Shown: positions 44,187-53,197 of the stretch, one piece after another
How the letters are laid out: each line of letters begins with the position of its first letter
How positions within the stretch are numbered: the stretch's first letter is position 1
Made by a program: the position numbers and the translations under genes
The notes under the pieces: generated by a model
The model's input: the letters and a program-made list of their open reading frames with translations, nothing else
The model's database searches: none
Told to the model about the DNA's origin: nothing
Assembly: GCF_014193845.1 (NCBI RefSeq)
Contig: NZ_JACHZX010000006.1
Coordinates: 62,001-126,000 of the forward strand
DNA: 64,000 bases
Direction of reading: 5' to 3'
DNA from: Sphingomonas sp. BK345
Lineage (GTDB): Bacteria > Pseudomonadota > Alphaproteobacteria > Sphingomonadales > Sphingomonadaceae

Positions 44187-44207
44187 CCTCCCCGCTTGGC
44201 GGGGAGG
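44187..44207. repeat. short palindrome, CCTCCCCGC/GCGGGGAGG
   Basis: Perfect 9-bp stem with a TTG loop between yebC and ruvC. Same arm as the elements at 51231 and 55058; a solo copy. Confidence 0.65.
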
Positions 44208-44240
44208 ATCTGGCCCTCCCCACGCCGGGAAGGTTCAGGA

Positions 44241-44984
44241 TCAACCCAGCTTCTCCATCACCGCGTCGGAGACCTCGTAATTGCCCCACACGGTCTGGAC
44301 GTCGTCGTCGTCGTCGAGCGCGTCGATCAGCTTGAACAGCGTCGCCGCCTCGTCCTCGCCGACCTCGACCATGGTCTGCGGGCGCCACGCCAGCTTGGCG
44401 CCCTCGGCCTCGCCCAGCACCGGCTCGAGCGCCTTGGCGACCTCGTGCAGGTCGGCGACCGCGGTCCAGATCTCATGGCCCTCGTCGCTCGAGGTGACGT
44501 CCTCGGCGCCCGCCTCCAGCGCGGCCTCGAACACCTTCTCGGCGTCGCCCGCGCTCGCGGGATAGGTGATCAGCCCGACGCGGTCGAAGGCGTGGCTCAC
44601 CGACCCGCTCGCGCCGAGATTGCCGCCGTTCTTCGACACCGCGGTGCGCACGTTGGTGGCGGTGCGGTTGCGGTTGTCGCTGAGCGCCTCGATGATCAGC
44701 GACACGCCGCCGGGGCCGAAGCCCTCGTAGCGGATCTCCTCGTAATTCTCGGTGTCGCCCTTGGTCGCCTTGTCGATCGCGCGCTGGATATTGTCCTTGG
44801 GCATCGACTGCGCCTTGGCGGCGTTCACCGCGGCGCGCAGGCGCGGGTTCATGTCGGGATCGGGCAGACCCATCTTCGCCGCCACGGTGATCTCGCGGCT
44901 GAGCTTGGAGAACATGCCCGAGCGCTTCTTATCCTGCGCACCCTTGCGGTGCATGATGTTCTTGAATTTGGAATGGCCTGCCAT
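44241..44984 (-). CDS. yebC: YebC/PmpR family regulator
   Basis: A 247-residue protein of the YebC family, known as a transcription regulator and more recently as a translation factor relieving ribosome stalling. Signatures are [34 protein letters not shown] and [23 protein letters not shown] at 44984. It precedes ruvC, a common pairing. Confidence 0.95.
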   Translation of the reverse strand: MAGHSKFKNIMHRKGAQDKKRSGMFSKLSREITVAAKMGLPDPDMNPRLRAAVNAAKAQSMPKDNIQRAIDKATKGDTENYEEIRYEGFGPGGVSLIIEALSDNRNRTATNVRTAVSKNGGNLGASGSVSHAFDRVGLITYPASAGDAEKVFEAALEAGAEDVTSSDEGHEIWTAVADLHEVAKALEPVLGEAEGAKLAWRPQTMVEVGEDEAATLFKLIDALDDDDDVQTVWGNYEVSDAVMEKLG

Positions 44985-45145
44985 GACTGCCTCTAGCGGG
45001 TAATCCCGAGCCTTTATCCCGCCGACGCGCGCGATGCCAGTGCGGGGGCGCCTCGCCCCTACGAGGCCGGAGGGCCGGACCGCCCCGCCCTTCCGACCAG
45101 AGCACAAAGGCGTGACCCGTTGCGACAAGCCGGACGCCCCTCTTC

Positions 45146-45242
45146 CGTCATCCCGGACTTGTTCCGGGATCCACCCATCCGCGAGAACAACGCCTGCAGG
45201 AGGTGCGGAACAGTGGATCCCGGACCAAATCCGGGATGACGG
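45146..45242. repeat. intergenic inverted-repeat element, CCGGACTTGTTCCGG family (copy 4)
   Basis: A 97-nt element with left arm CATCCCGGACTTGTTCCGGG and right arm CCCGGACCAAATCCGGGATG, inverted. The surrounding 302-nt gap 44985-45286 shows no gene otherwise. Confidence 0.8.
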
Positions 45243-45286
45243 GAGGGTGGGTGGCACAAGGGCTCGCTCGCAGGCGGCGGCGAACC

Positions 45287-46819
45287 ATGAGCGACACCCC
45301 TTCCCCCATCATCGCGCTTGCCCCGACTCCGCCGCATCGGGCACAGGCGGCGGCAATGACCGTCAGCGTGGACATGGGCACCGATACGTCGGGCGCGCCC
45401 GTGACAATGGATCTCGAGGAACTGCTCGCCACCCGCTTGCTCGTCCAGGGCAATTCGGGCTCGGGCAAGTCGCACCTGCTGCGCCGCCTGCTCGAGGGCT
45501 CGGCCGGGCAGGTGCAGCAGGTGGTGATCGATCCCGAGGGCGATTTCGTCACCCTCTCCGAGCGCTACGGCCATGTCGTGATCGAGGGCGCGGACTATGC
45601 CGAGCGCGAGATCGCGCGCATCGCCGCGCGGCTGCGCGAGCATCGCGCCAGCGTCGTGCTCAGCCTGGAGGGGCTGGAGGCAGAGGGACAGATGCGCTGC
45701 GCCGCGGGCTTCCTCGGCGCGTTGTTCGATGCGCCGCGCGAGCATTGGTATCCCGCACTGGTGGTGGTGGACGAGGCGCAGCTGTTCGCCCCCACCACTG
45801 GGGGCGAGGTCGCGGAGGACGTGCGCCGCGCCTCGCTCTCGGCGATGACCAACCTGATGTGCCGCGGGCGCAAGCGTGGTCTGGCCGGGGTGATCGCGAC
45901 GCAGCGGCTCGCCAAGCTCGCCAAGAACGTCGCGGCCGAGGCGAGCAACTTCCTGATGGGGCGCACCTTCCTCGATATCGACATGGCGCGCGCGGCGGAC
46001 CTGCTCGGCATGGAGCGGCGCCAGGCCGACGTGATTCGCGACCTCGCGCGTGGCACCTTCCTGGCGCTCGGTCCGGCGGTGTCGCGCCGCCCGCTGACGG
46101 TGAAGATCGGCGCGGTGGAGACGCAGGCGCGCAGCGGCAGCCCCAAGCTGGTGCCGCTGCCCAAGGCGGACAGCGTCGACGTCCAGGCGCTGCTCGACGT
46201 CACCCCCGAGGCGGCGCCGTCGCTGCCGCTGTCGTTCGATCCGCGCCCGCGCCGCGTGCCGAGCGAGGAGCTGCTCGCCGACCTCGCCGCGCCGCCGGCG
46301 CCGGGCGTGCCCGCGCCCGCATTGCCCGACCGCTCCGAGGAGGAGGTCGAGGCGATCTACGCCGAGGTGCTGCGCGCGATCGTCGCCGACGCGGAGAGCG
46401 CGGGGCGGCCCGCCGCGGTGCTGTTCCAGGACTTTCAGGTGCGCTGCCGGATGACGGGCGTGGCGCGCCCCGCGCTCGACCTGCCCGCCTTCAGCCGCCG
46501 GCTGTCATGCGCGCGCGCGGGCATCTTCACCCCGCACGCCGAGGAATGGGCGAGCGCGCTGGCGTTGGCGCAGGGGCTGCCCGACGACATGCTCGGCGCC
46601 TTCCTGCTGGTCGCCAAGGCGGCGCGCGACGGCGAGCCATGCCCATCGGACGAGGCGATCGCGCACACCTATGGGACGAGCTCGCTCGGGCGGGTGAAGC
46701 GGCTGATCGGCTATATCGAGAGTCGCGACCTGTTCGTCACCCGCACCGACATGGCGGGCAAGCGCTCGATCACGATCCCGCATCTGGGATGGACGACCGG
46801 GGCGGCAGAGGCGGCTTAG
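45287..46819 (+). CDS. HerA/FtsK-like P-loop ATPase with winged-helix tail
   Basis: A 510-residue ATPase of the HerA/FtsK type. Walker A is GNSGSGKSH near residue 60, Walker B is [11 protein letters not shown], and the sensor region has [14 protein letters not shown]. The C-terminal ~70 residues ([20 protein letters not shown]) resemble a winged helix. Members pump or remodel DNA, in archaea together with NurA nuclease and Mre11-Rad50. No such partner is nearby. ATG 45287 or the ATG at 45356 could be the start. Confidence 0.83.
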   Translation: MSDTPSPIIALAPTPPHRAQAAAMTVSVDMGTDTSGAPVTMDLEELLATRLLVQGNSGSGKSHLLRRLLEGSAGQVQQVVIDPEGDFVTLSERYGHVVIEGADYAEREIARIAARLREHRASVVLSLEGLEAEGQMRCAAGFLGALFDAPREHWYPALVVVDEAQLFAPTTGGEVAEDVRRASLSAMTNLMCRGRKRGLAGVIATQRLAKLAKNVAAEASNFLMGRTFLDIDMARAADLLGMERRQADVIRDLARGTFLALGPAVSRRPLTVKIGAVETQARSGSPKLVPLPKADSVDVQALLDVTPEAAPSLPLSFDPRPRRVPSEELLADLAAPPAPGVPAPALPDRSEEEVEAIYAEVLRAIVADAESAGRPAAVLFQDFQVRCRMTGVARPALDLPAFSRRLSCARAGIFTPHAEEWASALALAQGLPDDMLGAFLLVAKAARDGEPCPSDEAIAHTYGTSSLGRVKRLIGYIESRDLFVTRTDMAGKRSITIPHLGWTTGAAEAA

Positions 46820-46857
46820 GGAGACTCAGGGGCGTGGTCGTGTGCGGAGAGCCCTCT

Positions 46858-46999
46858 AGATCCTTCCCTGAAAGGGGAGGTGGCAGGCCGCAGGCCTGAC
46901 GGAGGGGTGACAACATCCGCGAGGCTCGATCGGCTCTCCGCCGGCGACACCCCTCCACCACCCGGCTGCGCCGGGCGGTCCCCCTCCCCCTCCGGGAGA
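46858..46999. repeat. intergenic inverted-repeat element, CCCCCTCCACCACC family (copy 1)
   Basis: About 140 nt between convergent genes: ATCCTTCCCTGAAAGGGGAG at the left, and CACCCCTCCACCACCC with CGGTCCCCCTCCCCCTCCGG at the right. The layout parallels the elements at 51231 and 55058. Confidence 0.7.
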
Positions 47000-47012
47000 A
47001 TTTAGCTCAGCC

Positions 47013-47387
47013 TCACCCCTCCAGCTGCGCCTCCGCCACCAGCGGCGGGGTCTGCTGGTGCTGCACCACGGTCCAGCGCTCGTGCTCGATCCGGCGATAG
47101 GTCGAGGTGCAGTGCGCGACATAGGTCTCGCCGCCGCTCTTCGACGCCTCGACCTTGTAGGCGACGACGATCAGCCCCTCCTGCGGGCGCACGATACGTT
47201 GGTCGCTGAAGCGCACCGCGTCCCAGCGCGGCGTGCGGCTCACCGCCTCCACCGCCGCCTCGCTCTCCAGCACATAGGGCGGCTGCGGCACCACCATCAG
47301 GGCCGATTCGTCGATCGACTCGCGATAGTGTTCCGCGTCGGCGGTCCACAGGCTCTCCTCGAACGCCCACACGCGACCGTCTTCCAT
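47013..47387 (-). CDS. NTF2-like/SnoaL-fold protein
   Basis: A 124-residue protein of the nuclear transport factor 2-like fold (DUF4440-like). It begins with an amphipathic helix (VWAFEESLWTADAEHYRESI) and continues with the typical curved-sheet strands (RIVRPQEGLIVVAYKVEAS, YVAHCTSTYRRIEHERWTVV). Such folds host enzymes or binding proteins; no active-site residues can be named. ATG at 47387. Confidence 0.78.
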   Translation of the reverse strand: MEDGRVWAFEESLWTADAEHYRESIDESALMVVPQPPYVLESEAAVEAVSRTPRWDAVRFSDQRIVRPQEGLIVVAYKVEASKSGGETYVAHCTSTYRRIEHERWTVVQHQQTPPLVAEAQLEG

Positions 47388-47451
47388 GCTACCTGCTCCC
47401 GTGACTGTTCCGCCACCAAGCGAGGCGGGCGCGGGATCGTTCCGTCGCGGC

Positions 47452-48363
47452 TCAGCCCGCCGCGCCGCGCCGCCACGGATAGCCGCTGACGCGCGGCCAC
47501 AGCAGGTTGAGCGCCAGCCCGCCCAGCACCAAAGCGGCGGCGAGCAGTTTCCACCCCGGCAGCGGCTCGCCCAGCAACAAGGCCGAGGTGCCCATCCCGA
47601 ACACCGGCACGAGCATCGCGCTCGGCGTGATCGTCGCGGCGGGATGGCGCGCCAGCAGCCAGCCCCAGGCCGCGTAGCCGAACAGGGTGTTGCCGACCGC
47701 CTGCCATACCACCGCGGCCCACACGCCCGGGCCGGCGCGCTGCACCGCCGCCGCGATCGGCGCCGCCCCCTCGACCAGCAGCGCGGCGGCGACCAGCGGC
47801 GGCACCGCGAAGGCGCTCGACCAGACGACGAAGCCCAGCATGTCGGTGGTGCCGCTCGCCCTGGCGACCTGGTTACCGCCGGCCCAGCTGATCGCCGCCG
47901 CGATCGTCAGCGCTATGCCGAGCGGAGTGGCGGCACGGTCGTTGTGGACGAGGATGGTGAGGATGCCCGCGCTCGCCAGCACCAGCGCGCCGAGCTGGTA
48001 GGAGCGGACGCGCTCGCCGCTCAGCACGATCGCGAGGCCGATGGTGAAGAACACCTGGCTCTGCACCACCAGGCTCGCCAGACCGGGCGAAATCCAGCCG
48101 TCCATCGCGAGGAACAGCAGCCCGAACTGCCCGGCGCCGATCAGCAGGCCGTAAGCGGCGAGCGAGCGCCACTTCACCTTGGGGCGCGGCACGACCAGCG
48201 CGGGCAGGAAGGCGAGCGCGAAGCGGCAGGCGGCGAAGGCGAGCGGCGGCAGCACGTCGAGCGCGGCGCGGATCACGACGAAGTTGGTGCCCCACACCGC
48301 CACCACGGCGAGCGCGAGCAGCAGGTGGCGCGGCGGCACCGCGCCCGAGACCGGCGCGGCCAT
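47452..48363 (-). CDS. EamA/DMT family transporter
   Basis: A 303-residue inner-membrane protein with ten predicted helices in two EamA repeats, drug/metabolite transporter superfamily. Recognisable pieces are VAVVAVWGTNFVVIRAALD at the start and VPVFGMGTSALLLGEPL in the second repeat. It resembles the amino-acid/metabolite exporter group (E. coli EamA, which exports O-acetylserine and cysteine). ATG at 48363 lies 2 nt after the HAD gene stop, so they are co-transcribed. Confidence 0.88.
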   Translation of the reverse strand: MAAPVSGAVPPRHLLLALAVVAVWGTNFVVIRAALDVLPPLAFAACRFALAFLPALVVPRPKVKWRSLAAYGLLIGAGQFGLLFLAMDGWISPGLASLVVQSQVFFTIGLAIVLSGERVRSYQLGALVLASAGILTILVHNDRAATPLGIALTIAAAISWAGGNQVARASGTTDMLGFVVWSSAFAVPPLVAAALLVEGAAPIAAAVQRAGPGVWAAVVWQAVGNTLFGYAAWGWLLARHPAATITPSAMLVPVFGMGTSALLLGEPLPGWKLLAAALVLGGLALNLLWPRVSGYPWRRGAAG

Positions 48364-48365
48364 GC

Positions 48366-48992
48366 TCAGCCGAGAAGGTCGAGCGCGGTCAGCTCGGCGC
48401 GCAGCGCGGCCGCGCCGGAGAACAGGTGCGAGCGGATACCGAGCGCACGTGCGGCAGCGACGTTCGCTTCGTTGTCGTCGACGAAGAAGGCCTGGTCGGC
48501 GGTGAGCGCGAAGCGGCGCAGCGCGAGGTAGAAGATCGCGGGGTTAGGCTTCACCACGCGCTCGTCGCCGGAAACGACGATGTCGCGAAAGCGGTCGAAC
48601 AGCGCCGCCTCGCGCGCGCGGAACGGCGCGAAGAACTCGCCCGAGAAATTGGTGATCGCGAACAGCGGCACGCCGCGCGCGTCGAGTTCCTCGACCAGCG
48701 CGGGCATGCCCGGGATCGGCCCGGGGATCTGCTCGTCGAACCGCGGCCCCCACAAGGCGATCATCGCGGCGTGCCGCGGGTGCAGCGCGGCGAGCTCGGC
48801 GCTGGTCTCGGCGAAGGGCCGGCCGGCGTCGTGCTGGAAATGCCACTCGCGCGTGGCGACGTCGCGCAGGAACGAGTCGAGCGCCTGCTCGTCGTCGAAC
48901 AGGCGCCCGTAGAGCGCACGCGGCTCCCAGTCGTAGAGGACGTGCCCGACGTCGAAGATCACCGACGTCGGGGCGCCGGCCGCCGACGTCAC
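48366..48992 (-). CDS. HAD family phosphatase
   Basis: A 208-residue haloacid dehalogenase-fold hydrolase. Motif I is SVIFDVGHVLYDW; Gly where many HADs have the second Asp is normal for the YihX/epoxide-hydrolase-N subgroup (DLGNV). Motif II is FAITNFSGE, motif III KPNPAIF, and motif IV FVDDNEANV. It probably dephosphorylates a small sugar phosphate. It starts 8 nt after bL36 and is followed by the EamA gene. Confidence 0.87.
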   Translation of the reverse strand: MTSAAGAPTSVIFDVGHVLYDWEPRALYGRLFDDEQALDSFLRDVATREWHFQHDAGRPFAETSAELAALHPRHAAMIALWGPRFDEQIPGPIPGMPALVEELDARGVPLFAITNFSGEFFAPFRAREAALFDRFRDIVVSGDERVVKPNPAIFYLALRRFALTADQAFFVDDNEANVAAARALGIRSHLFSGAAALRAELTALDLLG

Positions 48993-49000
48993 GTCAGGGC

Positions 49001-49126
49001 TCAGCCCTGGCGCGCCTTGAAGCGGCGGTTGGTCTTGTTGATGACGTAGGTGCGGCCGCGACGACGGATCACGCGATTGTCGCGGTGGCGGTCCTTGAGC
49101 GACTTGAGGCTGTTGCGGATCTTCAT
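49001..49126 (-). CDS. rpmJ: 50S ribosomal protein bL36, cysteine-free form
   Basis: A 41-residue ribosomal protein: [20 protein letters not shown] continuing through [18 protein letters not shown] to RQG. It lacks the zinc-binding Cys/His set of the C+ form, matching the YkgO-like C- type found as the only bL36 in many alphaproteobacteria. ATG at 49126. A good promoter precedes it (TTGACT-N17-TAGGCG). HAD and EamA genes follow closely. Confidence 0.95.
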   Translation of the reverse strand: MKIRNSLKSLKDRHRDNRVIRRRGRTYVINKTNRRFKARQG

Positions 49127-49164
49127 GGCGATGGCGCTTCTATCGAGAGAATGAGAAAGCGCGC

Positions 49165-49193
49165 CGCCTAGAGAGCAGGGGGTGCAAAGTCAA
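49165..49193 (-). promoter_or_regulatory. sigma-70 type promoter of rpmJ
   Basis: On the minus strand TTGACT (49193-49188), 17 nt, then TAGGCG (49170-49165); predicted transcription start near 49158, leaving a leader of about 30 nt. The -35 box is near-perfect. Confidence 0.6.
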
Positions 49194-49216
49194 CCTGAGT
49201 CGGGGAGAGTGGCGGA

Positions 49217-49395
49217 TGGGGGCGCGCTTCGAGACACCACTTCGACAAGCTCAGTGGCTCCTCAGCATGAACGGCGAAGGAGCGCGGCGGGCGAAGGGAC
49301 GCGCGGTGCAGCTGAGATCGCCCCGCTGTTCGCTCACGTCCGTTCGCGCTGAGGAGAGGCTGCGTTCGTCGAAGCCTCGTCTCGAAGCGCCCCTG
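49217..49395. repeat. long inverted-repeat element, GCGCTTCGAGAC family
   Basis: About 180 nt bounded by GGGGCGCGCTTCGAGAC at the left and GTCTCGAAGCGCCCC at the right, with inner GGCTCCTCAGCATGAACG and CGTTCGCGCTGAGGAGAGGC also pairing. It occupies most of the 377-nt gap 49127-49503; the remainder holds the rpmJ promoter and the leader of the lipoprotein gene. Confidence 0.75.
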
Positions 49396-49503
49396 CCGCG
49401 ATGAACCCGCTGCGGCGATCCGTCCCTTTCCCCGCCCCCGCGGAGCTTGCGACGCGCTGCGGCGTTGCTATGGCGCAACGATCGTTTCCGCGAAGGATGT
49501 GTC

Positions 49504-50103
49504 ATGCGTCGTGTCGTCCTCGTCCTTCTCGCCGCCGCGCCGCTGGCCGCCTGCGCCACCGGGCCGCAGCGCTTCCCGGTCGAGGCGACCCGCTTCCACT
49601 ATGACGCCGTGGCCGAGCGCGGCACCGTCAGCGTCGAGCCGCTCCAGGGCGCGGGCTCGCCCAGTCTCGAGTACAAGACCTACGCCGCCGCGGTGGAGGC
49701 CGAGCTGCTGCGCAACGGCTTCACCAGCCCCGCGCCCGGCACCGCCGCGCAGTATATCGCCACCGTGGGCTTCACCCGCACCGACCGGCCGCTGCCGCCG
49801 CGCAGCTCGCCGGTGCAGATCGGGCTGGGCGGGGGCGGCTTCTCGGGCGGGCGGCGCGGTGGCACCGGACTGGGCGGCGGGGTCAGCTTCCCTCTGGGCA
49901 AGGCGCGCGAGCGCATCGGCGTGGTAACCGAGCTGGCGGTGCGGCTGCGGCGCGGCCCCAACGCGATCTGGGAGGGCCAGGCGCAGTCGCTCACCGACAC
50001 CAGCGCGCCCGACGCCGACGCCAACGCCGTGGCGGCGCGGCTCGCCGCCGCATTGTTCAAGGATTTCCCCGGCGAGTCCGGGCGCACGGTCGAGGTGAAA
50101 TGA
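49504..50103 (+). CDS. DUF4136 lipoprotein
   Basis: A 199-residue lipoprotein with signal peptide and lipobox LAAC (Cys near residue 17), then a DUF4136 domain (TRFHYDAVAERGTVSVEP, EYKTYAAAVEAELLRNGF) and a Gly-rich insert (GLGGGGFSGGRRGGTGLGGG). Probably envelope-located; function unknown. Its stop overlaps the M14 peptidase start as ATGA, implying joint expression. Confidence 0.87.
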   Translation: MRRVVLVLLAAAPLAACATGPQRFPVEATRFHYDAVAERGTVSVEPLQGAGSPSLEYKTYAAAVEAELLRNGFTSPAPGTAAQYIATVGFTRTDRPLPPRSSPVQIGLGGGGFSGGRRGGTGLGGGVSFPLGKARERIGVVTELAVRLRRGPNAIWEGQAQSLTDTSAPDADANAVAARLAAALFKDFPGESGRTVEVK

Positions 50104-51221
50104 CGCTACAGATCAACGCCGCCTTCGATGGCGGCAACATCCGCCTGGTCGAGCTCCGCGGCGAGGGCGACGACTGGACCTGCGATCTCGAGATCGTCCG
50201 CGATCACCAGTCCGACTTCTACCAATGGTTCTACTTCCGCGCCGCCGGGCTGCGCGGCAGGCGGGTGACGTTCCGCATCGTCAACGCCGGCCAGTCGGCC
50301 TATCCGTTCGGCTGGCCGGGCTATCGCACCCGCGCCTCGACCGACTTGGCGGGGTGGCGCATGATCGACACGCGCTACGACGGCGGCGTGCTCACCTTCG
50401 ACTGGACCGGCACCGGCGACCTCGCCTGGTTCGCCTATTTCGCGCCGTTCACGATGGAGATGCACGCGCGGCTGGTGGCGCGGATCGCGGCGCGGCCAGG
50501 TGTGACCCATCGCGAGCTGGGCACCACGCTCGACGGCCAGGCGATCGATTATCTCCGCGTCGGCGGCGGTGCCAAGCAGGTGTGGCTGTATGGCCGCCAG
50601 CACCCTGGCGAGTCGATGACCGAATATTGGATGGAGGGCGCGCTCGACTGGCTCACCAGCGACGCCGCGGCACCGCTGCTGGCGGCGGCGACGGTCCATG
50701 TCGTGCCCAACATGAACCCCGACGGCACGCGCCGCGGCCATCTGCGCACCAACGCGGCGGGGGTGAACCTCAATCGCGAGTGGCATGCGCCGTCGCCCGA
50801 GCGCAGTCCCGAGGTGCTGTGCGTGCTGCGCGAGATGGACCGCACCGGCGTGACCTTCGCGATGGACGTCCACGGCGACGAGGCGATCCCGGCGAACTTC
50901 ATCGCGGGCTTCGAGGGCATCCCCTCCTGGACCGACGCGCATGGCGCCAAATTCTACGACTTCGGCCGGCGGCTGGCGGCGCACAGCCGCGATTTCCAGA
51001 CCGAGCTGGGCTATGAGCGCTCGGCGCCGGGCAAGGCCAATCTGTCGATGTCGACCAACCAGCTCGCCGAGCGCTTCGGCGCGGTGTCGGTGACGCTGGA
51101 GATGCCGTTCAAGGACCACGACCCCAACCCCGACGCCGCGTTCGGCTGGAGCCCCGAGCGCAGCCGCCGGCTGGGCGTCTCGTGCCTCGAGGTGGTCGCG
51201 GAGATGATCGACGAGCTGTGA
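50100..51221 (+). CDS. M14 zinc carboxypeptidase, cytosolic carboxypeptidase (CCP)-like
   Basis: A 373-residue metallocarboxypeptidase of the M14 family, closest in layout to the CCP/AGBL group: an N-terminal beta-rich domain (residues ~1-120, with DFYQWFYFRAAGLRGR and YPFGWPGYRTR) before the catalytic domain. Zinc ligands are in GRQHPGESMTEYW and AMDVHGDE; substrate-binding NMNPDGTRRGHLRTNAAGVN and catalytic Glu in VTLEMPFKDHDPNP are intact. No signal peptide, so cytoplasmic. Bacterial substrates are largely unknown. Confidence 0.9.
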   Translation: MTLQINAAFDGGNIRLVELRGEGDDWTCDLEIVRDHQSDFYQWFYFRAAGLRGRRVTFRIVNAGQSAYPFGWPGYRTRASTDLAGWRMIDTRYDGGVLTFDWTGTGDLAWFAYFAPFTMEMHARLVARIAARPGVTHRELGTTLDGQAIDYLRVGGGAKQVWLYGRQHPGESMTEYWMEGALDWLTSDAAAPLLAAATVHVVPNMNPDGTRRGHLRTNAAGVNLNREWHAPSPERSPEVLCVLREMDRTGVTFAMDVHGDEAIPANFIAGFEGIPSWTDAHGAKFYDFGRRLAAHSRDFQTELGYERSAPGKANLSMSTNQLAERFGAVSVTLEMPFKDHDPNPDAAFGWSPERSRRLGVSCLEVVAEMIDEL

Positions 51222-51230
51222 GGGAAGTTA

Positions 51231-51365
51231 ATCCTCCCCGCTTGCGGGGAGGGGGACCATGCGCAGCATGGTGGAGGGGGGCTTCCGCAGGCGCTGCACT
51301 GCGGGGAGAGCCCCCTCCACCACTCGCTTCGCGAGCGGTCCCCCTCCCCGCCGTGCGAGGAGGAT
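51231..51365. repeat. intergenic inverted-repeat element, CCCCCTCCACCACTCGC family (copy 2)
   Basis: A 135-nt element with ATCCTCCCCGCTTGCGGGGA at the left and the inverted tip GAGGAGGAT at the right; inner CATGGTGGAGGGGG pairs with CCCCCTCCACCACTCG. Nearly the same sequence recurs at 55058. Confidence 0.78.
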
Positions 51366-51659
51366 CGTCAAACGGCCCTCACCACACCGCGCGGCGGTGC
51401 AGCTCGCCTTCGCGCTCGCCGATATAGCGGCGCGGCGAGCCGGCGGAGACCGGATCGATCGCCATCGCGACGGTGCGGCGCGCTCACGCCAATTCGTTGC
51501 GTACGCGCTCGTGCGTCGCCGCGCGTGACATCGTTGCCCCCGCCCCGTTCGCGCGCTTCATGCGCGATCGATCCGGGAGCGACGGGACCAAATTACCGCC
51601 GCCGCTCGATCCGCATCACTTTCGGACGCGGATCGTGGCGATGGATCAGGCCGCGCGCC
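51366..51659. other. intergenic remainder, no supported gene
   Basis: This stretch separates the convergent M14 peptidase and pyruvate kinase genes. A 28-codon open frame on the minus strand (51465-51379, MAIDPVSAGSPRRYIGEREG...) has no convincing ribosome site. I see no RNA gene or terminator. Confidence 0.5.
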
Positions 51660-53135
51660 TCACTCGCCCTGCGCGCGATAGTCCTTCAACTCGTCGCCGA
51701 TGATGCGCACCACGTGGAGCACGTTGGTCGAGCCGGGGGTGCGGAACGGCACGCCCGCCATCACGATCACGCGGTCACCCGCCTGGGCGATACCCTGGCG
51801 CAGCGCGATCCGCTTCGCCTTGGCCACCATCTCCTCGAACGACTCGACGTCGCGCGTCACCACATTGTGCGTGCCCCATAGCAGCCCGAGCCGCCGCGCG
51901 GTCTCGCGGTTGGGGGTGAGCACCAGGATCGGCACCGAGGGCCGCTCGCGCGCGATCCGGCGCGCGGTCGAACCCGAGCTGGTGAAGCAGATGATCGCCG
52001 CCGCCGACACCGTCGCGGCGATGTTCTTGGCCGATTCCGCCAGCGCGTCGGCGGTGGTGGGATCGGGCCGCGTCACGGTGAAGTGGATGCGGTCGCCGTG
52101 CATCGGGTCGCGCTCCACCGCGTCGCCGATCGCGTTCATCATCGCCACCGACTCGACCGGCCAGGCGCCCGCCGCGCTCTCGGCCGAGAGCATGATCGCG
52201 TCGGCGCCGTCGTAGATCGCGGTGGCGACGTCGGAGACCTCGGCGCGCGTCGGGGACGGGCTCTGGATCATCGACTCAAGCATCTGCGTCGCGACCACCA
52301 CCGGTCGGCCCATCCGGCGCGCGGTCTCGACGATGCGCTTCTGCAGCGGCGGCACCGACTGCGGCGGCAGCTCGACGCCGAGGTCGCCGCGGGCGACCAT
52401 GACGCCGTCGCACATCTCGACGATCTCCTCGAGCCGCTCGATCGCGGCGGGCTTCTCGATCTTGGCGAGCAGCGCGGCCTCGCCCTGGATCAGCTTGCGT
52501 GCCTCGGCGAGGTCCTCGGGGCGCTGGACGAACGACAGTGCGATCCAGTCGACCCCCTGCTCCAGCGCGAACGACAGGTCGGAGCGATCCTTCTCGGTCA
52601 GCGCCGCCATCGGCACCACCACGTCGGGGACGTTGAGGCCCTTGTTGTCGCTCAGCGCGCCGCCGATCTCGACGTTGGTGACGATGCGGTTCTCGTCATG
52701 GTCGGTGACGCGCAGCACCAGCTTGCCGTCGTCGAGCAGCAGGCGCGCGCCCGGCTCGATCGCGGCGAAGATCTCGCGATGCGGCAGTCGCACGCGCGTC
52801 GCGTCGCCCGGCGTCGGGTCATGGTCGAGCGTGAACGTGCTGCCGTGCTCCAGCATCACGCGGCCGCCGGCGAACTTGCCGACGCGCAGCTTCGGCCCCT
52901 GGAGATCGGCGAGGATCGTCGAGGGGCGGTTGAACTTCTCCTCCAGCGCGCGGATCGATCGGATGATCTGCGCCTTCGAGGCCTGGTCGCCGTGGCTCAT
53001 GTTGATGCGGAACGCGTCCGCTCCTGCCTGGAACAGCGTCGCGATCATCTCGGGCGTGTCGCTCGCCGGGCCTAGGGTGGCGAGCACGCGAACCTTGCGC
53101 GAGCGCGGGGCGATCGTATCGGATGTCTCGGTCAC
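51660..53135 (-). CDS. pyk: pyruvate kinase
   Basis: Glycolytic enzyme converting phosphoenolpyruvate and ADP to pyruvate and ATP. The 491-residue protein has the N-terminal RKVRVLATLGPASDTPEMIA, the active-site LLAKIEKPAAIERLEEIVE, GVMVARGDLGVELPPQSVP, the Mg/K region VVVATQMLESMIQSP, and the C-terminal domain ending in VIVMAGVPFRTPGSTNVL. ATG at 53135. Divergent from DUF1244. Confidence 0.96.
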   Translation of the reverse strand: MTETSDTIAPRSRKVRVLATLGPASDTPEMIATLFQAGADAFRINMSHGDQASKAQIIRSIRALEEKFNRPSTILADLQGPKLRVGKFAGGRVMLEHGSTFTLDHDPTPGDATRVRLPHREIFAAIEPGARLLLDDGKLVLRVTDHDENRIVTNVEIGGALSDNKGLNVPDVVVPMAALTEKDRSDLSFALEQGVDWIALSFVQRPEDLAEARKLIQGEAALLAKIEKPAAIERLEEIVEMCDGVMVARGDLGVELPPQSVPPLQKRIVETARRMGRPVVVATQMLESMIQSPSPTRAEVSDVATAIYDGADAIMLSAESAAGAWPVESVAMMNAIGDAVERDPMHGDRIHFTVTRPDPTTADALAESAKNIAATVSAAAIICFTSSGSTARRIARERPSVPILVLTPNRETARRLGLLWGTHNVVTRDVESFEEMVAKAKRIALRQGIAQAGDRVIVMAGVPFRTPGSTNVLHVVRIIGDELKDYRAQGE

Positions 53136-53197
53136 ATGCGCCTTCCTGCTTTGCCGCGGACGCCTTAGCGACTAACGCGCCGGGATCAAATCCGGAG

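Noticed and set aside
51379-51465. 28-codon minus-strand open frame
   Set aside because: No ribosome site and no neighbour coupling; too short to support.
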